NCBI RefSeq assembly: GCF_902712915.1
Contig: NZ_CACTIA010000005.1
Coordinates: 3,198,501 to 3,262,500 of the forward strand
From: Acidiphilium sp. C61
GTDB lineage: Bacteria; Pseudomonadota; Alphaproteobacteria; Acetobacterales; Acetobacteraceae
DNA length: 64,000 bases
Reading direction: 5' to 3'
In this document: one piece after another, positions 33,548 through 42,630 of the stretch
How positions within the stretch are numbered: position 1 is the first letter of the stretch
Layout: every line of letters starts with the position of its first letter
Made by a program: the position numbers and the translations under genes
The notes under the pieces: generated by a model
Seen by the model: the letters and a program-made list of their open reading frames with translations, nothing else
Told to the model about the DNA's origin: nothing
Database searches by the model: none

Positions 33548-34599
33548 GCCGCGTTCCCGAGGCGCTGGCCGGCATAGCGCCGGGCGTGGATGGCGCGCCA
33601 CCAGCTCTCGTTGGCGAGATACCAGTCGACGGTGCGGGCGAGACCGGCTTCGAAATCATGCGTGGCATGCCAGGCGAGTGCCGCCTCGCTGCGTGAGGGG
33701 TCGATCTCGTAGCGGAAATCGTGGCCGGGACGGTCGGTGACGAAGGTGATCAGCCGCTCGCGCGGGCCGGCGGGATCGGGGCGGCGCGCGTCCAGCAAGC
33801 GGCAGATGGTGCGGACGACGTCGAGATTGGAGCGGGGCTGACGGGCGCCGATGGCGTAGGTCTCGCCGGGCGTGCCGGTGAGGGCGACGGCAAGGAGCGC
33901 CTCGGCGTGATCCTCGACGAATAGCCAGTCCCGCATGTTGGAGCCATCGCCGTAGACGGGCAGGGGTTTGCCTTCCAGCGCGTTGATCAGCACCAGCGGA
34001 ATGAGTTTCTCGGGGAACTGCCAGGGGCCGTAATTGTTGGTGGTGTTGGAGACGATGGTCGGCAGGCCGTAGGTATGCTGCCAGGCGCGGACAAGATGAT
34101 CCGAGGCGGCCTTGCTGGCGGCATAGGGGCTGCGGGGGTTGTAGGGGGTGGTTTCGGTGAACGGGGCATCGCCGGGTTCGAGGGCGCCGAACACTTCGTC
34201 GGTCGAGATGTGGTGGAAGCGGAAGCGGCGCCGGGCAGGCTCGTCCAGGGTGGCGAACCAGGCGCGGACGGCCTCGAGCAGGACGAAGGTGCCGGTAATG
34301 TTGGTGTCGATGAAATCGCGCGGCCCGTCGATCGAGCGGTCGACATGCGATTCGGCGGCGAGATGCATCACGATGTCCGGCCGGTGCGTCTCGAAGACGG
34401 CGCGCATTGCCGTGGCATCGGTGATGTCGGCCTGGACAAGGTGATGACGCGGGTGCCCCAGTGCCTCGCCCAGAGCCTCTTCCGAGGCGGCGTAGGTCAT
34501 CTTGTCGACCGTCACTGCCTCATGGGGCGTATGACCGACGATACGCCGGACAACTGCCGAACCGATAAACCCACAACCGCCAGTAATAAGAAATTTCAT
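33544..34599 (-). CDS. rfbB: dTDP-glucose 4,6-dehydratase
   Basis: The 351-residue extended SDR enzyme converts dTDP-glucose to its 4-keto-6-deoxy form. It carries [43 protein letters not shown], the [15 protein letters not shown] catalytic Tyr-Lys pair, [16 protein letters not shown] and [12 protein letters not shown]. It is first in the order rfbB-rfbA-rfbC-rfbD, so its upstream AT-rich gap should contain the operon promoter. Confidence 0.96.
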
Positions 34600-34922
34600 T
34601 TGAGATCAGGCATATCTTCAAAAATAAACGAGGCCGATAATTGGTCTCGCTCAAATGTTGGAATTTATAGACAATAACAAATCAATTTATGGATGGACGC
34701 AGAGACAATGACCTCGACTTCCATGTTTGTAACTAGCATTTCTGACGGTATAAGAAAACGGTCTGATCTAAGAAATATTAGAATAATATTTGATCTAAAT
34801 CATCAAAAAATCTAAAAATATATTACATTTTAAAAATCGATATAATTTTGAAATAAGCCTAATTTTTGAACAAAAAAATCTGATATGGTTACGATATCGA
34901 ATGTAAATCTTAAAATTTAGTT
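34600..34922. other. AT-rich intergenic island, probable rfb promoter region
   Basis: These 323 bases are strikingly AT-rich (the stretch after about 34680 looks roughly three-quarters A+T) inside DNA near 70% GC. They contain no gene. An 8-bp palindrome with a 3-base centre (AAATATTA / TAATATTT, 34773-34791) is flanked by GATCTAA direct repeats. It is the likely promoter and operator region for rfbB and may be silenced or bound by a xenogeneic silencer. Confidence 0.6.
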
Positions 34923-37900
34923 TCAACTCCGCCTGGCTGATCCGCGAGGAGCTTTCTGCCCTGTGCCTCGGGCTGAGGTGGCGCTGCCAGCGCTGGGCCG
35001 GGCACGGTGGGCGAATTCGTCCCGCCAGCGGCGCTGCGCGGCCCGAATATCGTCGTCGAGATCGAGCAGCCGGTCCGCGATGTCATGGATCCGGGCGATT
35101 TCCTCAAGATGCGCGGCGGCGGCGAGGGTGCCGGTTGCGCCGGCTTCGTGCCGGCGGTGGATGTTCAGCGGTTCGGCGACCCACACGACATTGCCCGCCG
35201 CATGGGCAAGCATGTCGAGGTAAAGCCGCCAGTCGCCGGCAAGGCGAAATGTCGGGAGTTCGTCGCCGAGGCGGGAGAGGCTGGCCAGCAGGGAATCCCG
35301 CCGGAACAGCACGCCGCTCACATTCAGCACGAGATTGCGCACCGCAAGGAAGCGGGTGGCGAACTCTCGCGCCCCCATCGTCATCGACGTCGCGAGTTCC
35401 GGCGCGCCGGCTTCGAGGTAATAACGCCGGTAATCCGGCATGAGCGGGTTGCCATCGGCATCGATGCTCCGAGAGTCGGCGATTGCCATCACCGCGTCCG
35501 GCGCGGCGGCGAGGGCGTCGACCAGAGCGGCGAGGAGGCCTGGCGCGGCATCGTCATCGGCTTCGGCAATCCAGACGAAAGTGCCACGCGCCTTTTCAGC
35601 AGCTTCACGCCATTGGCCGAAAGGCGAGCCGGTATTGCTCGCGTTGGTGCGGATGGACAGGCTGCGGCGCCATGTCGCGGCGGTCTCCCGTGCGACCTTG
35701 ACCGAATTGTCGGTCGAGGCGTCGTCGAACAGGGTGATGTCCTCGACCGGGTAGGTCTGGCCGAAAATTCCGGCCAGGCGGCGCGGGAGATGTTGCTCGT
35801 AATTGTAGTTGGTCACGAAACACGAGATCCGCACAAGATCGGGCTTGGCCAGCGCCAACAGGTGGCGGGCATAGGCGTTGAAGTCGAACCGCCGCGCGGC
35901 TTCGGCGCTAATGCGAGGCCGGTCGGCCGCGAGGGCTGCATGATCGAGCCGCGCGGCGGTCGCCGCTGCGAAGGCGGCGACGTCGCCGGCTGGCACGCTG
36001 GCACCCGCGCCGGTTTCGCGCAGGAGGTCGGGGATGCCGCCGGCGCCCGCGAAGGCAATCGCGGGCAGGCCGGCGCTCATGGCCTCGATTACCGTCGTCG
36101 GCAGCGGATCCTCGCGCGAGGTCAGCGCGTAGAGATCGGCGCCGCAATAGGCAGGCGCGACGTCGCTGGTGAAGGGCAGCAGCTGGAAGCGGCCGGTCTC
36201 GCGCGCTGCGTCGATCTCGGTCCCGAGATAGTCGCGGACCCAGAGATGGGTCTCGCCGAGCCAGATGAAGTGGATATCCCGCCGAGTCGTGACGAGCAGG
36301 CGGAAAACCTGCAGGAACAGGTCGAACCCCTTGCGCAGGTCGCCGAAACCGACACCGAGCACGACAAAGGCGCCCGGTGGGATGCCGTGACTGGCGCGGA
36401 AGCGTTTGCGCGCCGCCGCGTCGTAGCTGACATTCTGATAGTTGCCCTGGGGGACGACATGCGCCGCGGGGGCTATATCAAGCGCCGCGCATAACGTGTC
36501 GCGCACGTGCTCCGATGAGAACACAGTCGCGGCCGCCGCGCGCATGCCCTGGCGGGCGACGCCGCGCAGCGATTTCTCCTCCACCAGCCGCGGCATTTCA
36601 TGAACCAGCAAAACGCCGCGAAGTCCCTGTTCGGCCAGCGGTATGCAGACCCGCGCCGAGGCGAGGCTGTTGACGATCGCGGCGTCGATTCCCAGCGCGC
36701 GGTAGGATGCGACATGACGTTGCAGCGCCGCCTCGTTGGGGGCGAGGTCGACGATGCCCTCGGCCTCGTAGTCCGGAACAAGTTCGCCGCCGCTCAGCAG
36801 CAGGATGCGCGGGACGATGCCATGTTCCCGGCGCAGGGTGCGGGCGAGGTGCAGAAGCAGCATCTGCGCGCCATGGGGCAGGGCGTCGTGCCCTACCAGC
36901 AGGATGTTCGGGGCGGCTCCTGCGGCTGCGCGGCCGGCAATCGCACGGGCGGTGGCATTCAGGAAGGCGGCGCCATAATGCAGGTCGGGTTCGAGATAGG
37001 CGCCCTCGGCCCATTCGTTCCACGCGTTGATGCAGACGATCGGCTCGCCCTGCACCGGATTGCGGCGGGCCCGCTCGATCAGCGCGGCAAGCCAGGCCTG
37101 GTATGTCGCCGGTGTTGCGTCATGCAGCACGACTCCCGCGCCCTCGCGGCGGGGGTCGTTGTCCCAGCCGGTCACGGCGGTGCGGATCAGCGGAAAGGCG
37201 GGGTCGGGGTCGGCGAGGGACGTGGCGACGATGTCGTTGTAATGATAGACATCGGCCGAAAACTCGGGATCGAAAAGATCGAGCGAGGCGTTCAGCTTCG
37301 GCGTGTCCACGACGAGCTTGTGCGGGGGAAATTCGACGGCGCCGTCGAGACCGTGCCGCCTCGGGTCGTAGTCATGGAAGCTCTGGGCCATGAAAAGCAG
37401 GGGATCCTCGCCGTGGCGATCCATGAACAGCCGGCGCCAGCGGGCGATGGTCGCTTCCGGGTCAGGGATGAGCGCGGCGCGGTAGATCATGAGCAGCGGC
37501 CGGCCTTCGAGCCGGATGTAGCGCGGATCGGCGAAATGGCGGGCGAAATCGTCGACCAGCGCCGTGTCGTCCTGCGGGAGATAGTCCTGGGCGAGCAGGA
37601 TTTCGCGCTCCAGCCCGTCCCACCGCCGGGTCCAGTTCTCGTTCGCCCACATCAGGCAGAACTTCATGTCGAGCGAGGGGTCGGCAAGGAAGCGCTCGAC
37701 CGGCTTGTCCAGCAGTCGCCGGCGGTTGAACCAGTAGTAGTAGAACACGAAACCGCCCAGGCCCGCCTCCTTTGCCATGGTAATCTGGCGGAGCATGACC
37801 GAGGGGTCATCGAGCGAATAGAAGCCGAGATCGCGCGGCGCGCGGGGCTGGTAATGCCCGGCGAAGCGGGGGGTGGCACGGGCCAGATTTGTCCATTCGG

Positions 37901-38705
37901 TGAAGCCGGTTCCCCACCAGGCGTCGTTTTCCGGGATCGTGTGGAACTGCGGCAGGTAGTAGGCGAGAACGGTGGCAAGACGCGGCGCGCCTGCCGGCAA
38001 GGGCTGGCGCGGCTCGAAACTGTCGGCCGGGCGGGTTGCCGCGCGCACCGCGCCGACGATGAGCCGTTCGGCGGTGGGCCGAACCGGCTGGAACCCGCCG
38101 TCGCGATGCGCGAGATAATGCAGGAACGGATTGCCGCCGGCGATCTCGGTGGCATAGCGGGCGGCGTAGAAGGCGATGTCGAAATCAGGGCAGGGGTCGC
38201 GCAACTCGGAAGCGCCGAAAGCGCAGAAATGTTCGAACGGATCGTTGCCGGAGGCCGCGACATCGGGGTTGTGGTCGAGGTACCACCGGGAATCGAACAA
38301 TGGGACCGGGCTGACCTTGCCGGTGCGGCGGCGGGCGAGGTAGTCGGCGAGGGCGTTCTGGGCCTCCGGGATGCCGTAGCTCTCACGATACCAGGCGGCG
38401 TGGAACAACGGTGACGGATCGCGTCCCTCGCGATCGCCGAACTGAATGTAATGCAGCAGCGGATTGACGCCGGAGGTGGCGATATCCGGATTGCGGGCGA
38501 GATAGTAGGCGGGATCGAAGAACGGGTTCGGCCGAAGACCGACGCGCCAGCCCCGATCGCAGAAATCGACCAGCGGATCGGTGTCTTTGGGCAGATCCCG
38601 CGCCTGCAGCGTGTAATGGCCGGGATCGAACAGGGTGCTCGCGCGAATGATGTGAAGTTGGTCCGCGATATCGTGCGCGTTGGGGGCCGTTTCGGGTTGT
38701 TTCAT
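34923..38705 (-). CDS. Multidomain glycosyltransferase (WbsX-like + GT4-like + GT2), 1260 aa
   Basis: Four parts can be seen. Residues about 20-180 hold repeated units of the type FD-x-x-YYLARNPD-x-A with HY-x-x-FG-x-x-EGRDPSP. Residues about 225-575 match WbsX-type proteins: YYLPQFHTIPENDAWWGTGF, FYYYWFNRRRLLDKP, MWANENWTRRWDG and NAWNEWAEGAYLEPD. Residues about 600-920 look like a GT4 glycosyltransferase (VVLGVGFGDLRKGFD, TSREDPLPTTVIEAMSAGLP). Residues about 935-1180 are a GT2 domain (SCFVTNYNYEQHLP, FDDASTDNS, WIAEADDDA). It probably assembles several linkages of a surface polysaccharide. The start at 38705 overlaps the amidase stop. Confidence 0.85.
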   Translation of the reverse strand: MKQPETAPNAHDIADQLHIIRASTLFDPGHYTLQARDLPKDTDPLVDFCDRGWRVGLRPNPFFDPAYYLARNPDIATSGVNPLLHYIQFGDREGRDPSPLFHAAWYRESYGIPEAQNALADYLARRRTGKVSPVPLFDSRWYLDHNPDVAASGNDPFEHFCAFGASELRDPCPDFDIAFYAARYATEIAGGNPFLHYLAHRDGGFQPVRPTAERLIVGAVRAATRPADSFEPRQPLPAGAPRLATVLAYYLPQFHTIPENDAWWGTGFTEWTNLARATPRFAGHYQPRAPRDLGFYSLDDPSVMLRQITMAKEAGLGGFVFYYYWFNRRRLLDKPVERFLADPSLDMKFCLMWANENWTRRWDGLEREILLAQDYLPQDDTALVDDFARHFADPRYIRLEGRPLLMIYRAALIPDPEATIARWRRLFMDRHGEDPLLFMAQSFHDYDPRRHGLDGAVEFPPHKLVVDTPKLNASLDLFDPEFSADVYHYNDIVATSLADPDPAFPLIRTAVTGWDNDPRREGAGVVLHDATPATYQAWLAALIERARRNPVQGEPIVCINAWNEWAEGAYLEPDLHYGAAFLNATARAIAGRAAAGAAPNILLVGHDALPHGAQMLLLHLARTLRREHGIVPRILLLSGGELVPDYEAEGIVDLAPNEAALQRHVASYRALGIDAAIVNSLASARVCIPLAEQGLRGVLLVHEMPRLVEEKSLRGVARQGMRAAAATVFSSEHVRDTLCAALDIAPAAHVVPQGNYQNVSYDAAARKRFRASHGIPPGAFVVLGVGFGDLRKGFDLFLQVFRLLVTTRRDIHFIWLGETHLWVRDYLGTEIDAARETGRFQLLPFTSDVAPAYCGADLYALTSREDPLPTTVIEAMSAGLPAIAFAGAGGIPDLLRETGAGASVPAGDVAAFAAATAARLDHAALAADRPRISAEAARRFDFNAYARHLLALAKPDLVRISCFVTNYNYEQHLPRRLAGIFGQTYPVEDITLFDDASTDNSVKVARETAATWRRSLSIRTNASNTGSPFGQWREAAEKARGTFVWIAEADDDAAPGLLAALVDALAAAPDAVMAIADSRSIDADGNPLMPDYRRYYLEAGAPELATSMTMGAREFATRFLAVRNLVLNVSGVLFRRDSLLASLSRLGDELPTFRLAGDWRLYLDMLAHAAGNVVWVAEPLNIHRRHEAGATGTLAAAAHLEEIARIHDIADRLLDLDDDIRAAQRRWRDEFAHRARPSAGSATSARGTGQKAPRGSARRS

Positions 38706-40369
38706 CCGGCGCTGTGTCCTTTCATGCCGCCGCGCCGGCTCAGCGGCGGGCGGAGGTCGAGCGCGCAGCGCCCGGCGAGGGCGTGGCCCGCGGCGAGCAG
38801 CCTGGCTTCGTCGAACAGTCTTCCCCACAGGCAGAGCGCCGCCGGCACGGGTCGCGGCGGTGCCTGTTCGGGGGCGGCGAGCCCGGCCGAGGGGCGAGGG
38901 GGCGTGTTGGTGAAGCCGATGGGCATGCACAGGCAGGGATGGCCGGTGAAGGCTGCCAGCGTGTGCAGCGGGCCGGCGGCGAAGGGGGCGGCGAGAAGAT
39001 CGACCTCGGCGAAGAGATCGGCCATGGCCTGCATCCCGCGCCGGCGCAAGCGATCGAGCTGGACATGATCGACCGCCGAGAGAAACCGGGCGAGGCGGAA
39101 CTGGTTCGGCCAGGCGGCCTCGTCCTGCCGGGCGAGAAGATCATCGCGGTCCGAAAGCGTGAGCGGCTCGAAGCTGGCGGCGGCTTCGGCCATCAGCACT
39201 GAAACAAGGCTCTCCCAGGGCAGCTTGGGCAGCGCCACCCGCACGAGGGTGACGCCGAGCGCGCGCAGCTGGTCCAGCGCCCACCGCGCCGCGCCGCATT
39301 CGGCGCCGGCGAAATCGCCGTCGAGAACGCCAAGCCGCAGGCCCTCGGGGTTGCCTGCGGCAGCGCCGCCGAAAGGGATATCCCGGCTCGACGGATCGCC
39401 GGGGTCGGCGCCGTTGAGGGCGGCGAGCACGAGCGCCGTGTCGGCGATGTCGCGGCAGAGCGGCCCGATCCGGTCGAGGCTCGGGCACAGCGGCATGACG
39501 CCGGTGCGCGCGATCCTGCCGAAGCTCGGCCGCAGGCCAACGGCACCGCAGCGCGCAGCGGGGGCGACGATCGAGCCGAGGGTTTCGGTGCCGAGCGCAA
39601 AGCCGCAGAGTCCGGCGGCGACGGCCGCGGCGGAACCGGACGACGAGCCAGAGGCGCCTTCATCGGGGTTCCAGGGATTGCGGGTGCGTCCGCCATGCCA
39701 GACATCGCCATAGCCCAGCGCGCCGACCACCGTCTTGCCCAGCAGCACGGCGCCGGCCGCGCGCAGCCGCCGCACGACAACCGCATCATCCGGCGGAAGC
39801 CGGTCGCGGAACGGTTCCGCGCCCCAATCGGTGATGATGCCGGCCGTGTCGATCAAATCCTTGCAGGCCCAGGGAACGCCATGCAGCGGTCCGGCCCAGT
39901 CGCCCCGCGCGGCGCGGTGATCGAGGGCGGCTGCGTCGTCCAGCGCTGCCGGGTTGAGCCGGGCGAAGGCGCCGAGGGCGGGATCGAGCCGGGCGATCCG
40001 CTCGAAATAGATGGTGGTCAGCCGCACCGCGCTCAGCTCGCCGGCGCGGATCCAGGCGGCCTGGGCGCTGGCGGGGGCAAAGGCGATCGCCTCGTCGTCT
40101 TCGGCCCCGGGAAAGGGAAGCGTCGGGCGGGGCAGGATCAGCGGCCCGGGATCGGGCATGTCGAAGCCGGGCAGGCGCGGTTCGAACACGCATGCCGGCG
40201 CCAGATCATCGTCCAGCGTCACCGCGCGGCGGGCGCGGGCGAGATCGATCTGGGCCGCGATGGCCTGGGCAATCAGCGCCCGCTCCGGCGCGGTCTGCTC
40301 GATGCCGAGGACGCGTTCGGCAGCAGCGATATCGGCGCTGGTCGCTTCGTGCCGGATCTGTTTGTCCAC
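38702..40369 (-). CDS. Amidase signature family hydrolase
   Basis: The 555-residue protein has the complete amidase-signature triad region. The catalytic Lys is in WACKDLIDTAG, and the Gly/Ser-rich GASGSSSGSAAAVAAGL carries the cis-Ser. The nucleophile Ser is in GTETLGSIVAPAA, where the usual T-D-T-x-G-S is T-E-T-L-G-S. About 100 N-terminal residues form a helical extension common in proteobacterial members. The substrate (amide, or Glu-tRNA-type carboxamide) is not predictable. It overlaps the giant glycosyltransferase by four bases, but a functional link is not evident. Confidence 0.88.
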   Translation of the reverse strand: MDKQIRHEATSADIAAAERVLGIEQTAPERALIAQAIAAQIDLARARRAVTLDDDLAPACVFEPRLPGFDMPDPGPLILPRPTLPFPGAEDDEAIAFAPASAQAAWIRAGELSAVRLTTIYFERIARLDPALGAFARLNPAALDDAAALDHRAARGDWAGPLHGVPWACKDLIDTAGIITDWGAEPFRDRLPPDDAVVVRRLRAAGAVLLGKTVVGALGYGDVWHGGRTRNPWNPDEGASGSSSGSAAAVAAGLCGFALGTETLGSIVAPAARCGAVGLRPSFGRIARTGVMPLCPSLDRIGPLCRDIADTALVLAALNGADPGDPSSRDIPFGGAAAGNPEGLRLGVLDGDFAGAECGAARWALDQLRALGVTLVRVALPKLPWESLVSVLMAEAAASFEPLTLSDRDDLLARQDEAAWPNQFRLARFLSAVDHVQLDRLRRRGMQAMADLFAEVDLLAAPFAAGPLHTLAAFTGHPCLCMPIGFTNTPPRPSAGLAAPEQAPPRPVPAALCLWGRLFDEARLLAAGHALAGRCALDLRPPLSRRGGMKGHSAG

Positions 40370-40443
40370 TCAAACCTCCCGTCAGTCTGTTTCGCCGATC
40401 CCGCCGGCATTGCCAAGAGCCGCGGAGGCGCCATCTGCCGGGC

Positions 40444-41625
40444 ATGAGTTCCGAACCGATACCGACCCGCGCCGCCGGGCTGCAGCATCTCGCCGATTTC
40501 CTGCCGCGCGCCGGAGCGCGCTACGCCGCCGGCCGCAATACCGATCCGGGACCGGAGACGAAAGGTGCGGTCTCGCGCCTGTCGCCCTGGCTGCGTCACC
40601 GGCTGCTCACCGAGGCGGAGGTGGCGCGGGCGGCGATGGCGGCGCATGGCGAGGCGGCGACAAAATTCATCGAGGAGGTGGGCTGGCGAACCTACTGGAA
40701 GGGCTGGCTGGAGCACCGGCCCGGCGTGTTCGAGCTCTATTGCGCCGGGTTGCGGCGGGCGGAGAACCGGCTGGCGACCGAAGCGGGGCTGCGGCGGGCC
40801 TTTCACGATGCCTGCGCGGGGCAGACCGGGATCGACTGTTTCGATTCATGGGCGCGGGAGATCGCCGCGCGGAATTATCTGCACAATCATGCGCGGATGT
40901 GGTTCGCCTCGATCTGGATCTTCACGCTGCGTCTGCCCTGGGAACTCGGGGCAGATTTCTTCCTCCGGCACCTGCTCGATGGCGATATCGCATCTAACAC
41001 ATTGTCATGGCGGTGGGTGGCAGGGCTACATACGCCGGGCAAGCACTATCTCGCGCGGGCGGAGAATATCACGCGCTTCACCGGCGGACGGTTCGATCCG
41101 CGCGGGCTGCTCGACGAGACGGCGGAACCGCTCGCGGAAACAATGACACCGGCGGCGGCGCGGGCGCCGCGCTTCGACCCGCCGCCTTCGGGCGATGTCG
41201 CGCTGCTGCTGCATGAGGAGGATTGCGCGGCCGAGATGCTCGATCTTGCCGGCTGCACGGTGCGGGCGGTGGCGGCGGTGGCGATGCCGGAGGCGCGGGC
41301 GCGCGGCGGGGTAGCGCCGGCGGTGGCTGCCTTCGCCCGCGGTGCGGTGATGGATGCGATGGCGCGGGCGGCGGCGCTGTTCGGCGTTGGCCCGGTGTTG
41401 CTGGAAGTGGACGATCTCGCCGGCTGGGCGGCGGCGCACCGGCTGACGGTGGTGACCGCGCATCCGCCCATCGGGCCGGTCGCGCAGGCGCTGGCGGCGG
41501 CGGATGTGGGGGCGGCGCGCATTGCCCGCGCCTGGGACCGCGCCTTGTGGCCGCATGCGGGGCGCGGGTTCTTCGGCTTCCGCCCCCGGATCGGCGACGC
41601 GGTGGCCGCCGCGTCCGGGGACTGA
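40444..41625 (+). CDS. Photolyase/cryptochrome-like FAD-binding protein with swapped domain order
   Basis: The 393-residue protein begins with the FAD-binding helical domain of photolyases: SRLSPWLRHRLL, FIEEVGWRTYWKGWL, ARNYLHNHARMWFAS, LRLPWELGADFFLRHLLDGD, and the SNTLSWRWVAGLHTPGKHY stretch that lines the FAD site. The N-terminal alpha/beta antenna domain normally found before it is absent. Instead about 150 C-terminal residues (from around 250, DVALLLHEEDC, then VLLEVDDLAGWAAAHRLTVV) look like an alpha/beta fold. DNA repair or light sensing is plausible but unproven. Confidence 0.75.
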   Translation: MSSEPIPTRAAGLQHLADFLPRAGARYAAGRNTDPGPETKGAVSRLSPWLRHRLLTEAEVARAAMAAHGEAATKFIEEVGWRTYWKGWLEHRPGVFELYCAGLRRAENRLATEAGLRRAFHDACAGQTGIDCFDSWAREIAARNYLHNHARMWFASIWIFTLRLPWELGADFFLRHLLDGDIASNTLSWRWVAGLHTPGKHYLARAENITRFTGGRFDPRGLLDETAEPLAETMTPAAARAPRFDPPPSGDVALLLHEEDCAAEMLDLAGCTVRAVAAVAMPEARARGGVAPAVAAFARGAVMDAMARAAALFGVGPVLLEVDDLAGWAAAHRLTVVTAHPPIGPVAQALAAADVGAARIARAWDRALWPHAGRGFFGFRPRIGDAVAAASGD

Positions 41626-41633
41626 GCGGCGCT

Positions 41634-41740
41634 TAGAGCATCATCCGATCAGATGGAATCATCTGATCGGATAAAGATGCTCTATTTATCAACAAGATAG
41701 AGCACTACATCCGATCCGGAAGGATCGGAAAGTGCTCTAG
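41634..41740. repeat. TAGAGCA two-hairpin intergenic repeat (full copy)
   Basis: This copy starts TAGAGCATC, has the 13-bp hairpin A and hairpin B (ATCCGATCC, GGAA, GGATCGGA) and ends GTGCTCTAG. It is nearly identical to the reverse complement of the copy at 30205-30309. The SDR stop codon (41737-41739 on the minus strand) lies in its right edge. Confidence 0.9.
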
Positions 41741-42513
41741 ATCACGCCGGAGCCGCCATCGACCGCGAGGATCTGGCCGGTGATGTGGCCGGAGGCGGCG
41801 GTGCAGAAGAGCAGGGCGGCGCCCTTGAGGTCGGCATCGTTGCCGAGCTTGTTCATCGGCGTCTTCGCCAGGATCTTTTCCTCGAACTGGCCGAGGAGCC
41901 CACGCGTCATCTTCGAGGGGAAGAAGCCGGGGGCGAGCGCGTTCACCGTGATGTTGTGCGGACCCCATTCGGCGGCGAGCGCGCGGGTCATGTTCACCAC
42001 CGCACCTTTCGAGGTGTTGTAGGGGATGGTGCCGGTGATGTCCGGGTGATGGCCGCGCAGCCCCGCGATCGAGGCGATGTTGAGCACCTTGCCGAACTTG
42101 CGGGGGATCATCGAGCGGGCGGCGATCGCCTGGGTGAGGAAGAACAGGTTGTTGACGTTGAGGTTCATCACCCGCGCCCAGGCCTCGGGCGTGACGTCGA
42201 CCGCAGGGGCACCCCAGGTGGCGCCGGCATTGTTCACCAGGATATCGACCGGGCCGGCGGCCAGCACCGAGTCGGCCAGCGCCTTCGGCCCGTCTTCCTT
42301 GCCGAGATCGCTGACATGGGCGGTGGCGGTGATGCCGAGACCGGCGAGGTGCTTCACCGCCTCGTCCAGTTCGTCCGCCTTGCGCGCGGAGATGGCGATC
42401 GTGGCGCCGAACTCGCCGAGCGCCTCGGCGATCTGCAGCCCGAGCCCGCGCGAGCCGCCGGTGATCAGGGCGCGCTTGCCGGTCAGGTCGAACAGGGATT
42501 TCAGAGCGATCAT
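41737..42513 (-). CDS. Short-chain dehydrogenase/reductase (SDR)
   Basis: The 258-residue NAD(P)-dependent oxidoreductase has the classical SDR elements: ALITGGSRGLGLQIAEALG (nucleotide loop), VNNAGATWGAP, LNIASIAG with catalytic Ser, YNTSKGAVVNMTRAL with Tyr and Lys, and the C-terminal ITGQILAVDGGSGVI. Proteins of this type are often annotated as gluconate 5-dehydrogenase or 3-oxoacyl reductase; the substrate is not clear here. It is divergent from the acyl-CoA synthetase gene at 42631, which suggests a fatty-acid or branched-chain role. Confidence 0.88.
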   Translation of the reverse strand: MIALKSLFDLTGKRALITGGSRGLGLQIAEALGEFGATIAISARKADELDEAVKHLAGLGITATAHVSDLGKEDGPKALADSVLAAGPVDILVNNAGATWGAPAVDVTPEAWARVMNLNVNNLFFLTQAIAARSMIPRKFGKVLNIASIAGLRGHHPDITGTIPYNTSKGAVVNMTRALAAEWGPHNITVNALAPGFFPSKMTRGLLGQFEEKILAKTPMNKLGNDADLKGAALLFCTAASGHITGQILAVDGGSGVI

Positions 42514-42630
42514 TCGGGTTTCCTCATCGTTGCTGGCCCGTTCCGGGCGGGGTTGACGGGCGCGATACGCGTCTATCCTATGGGGCGCAAGCCCTCCTGC
42601 CAATCGGGGGCGAACCGGAGGATGTGACCC

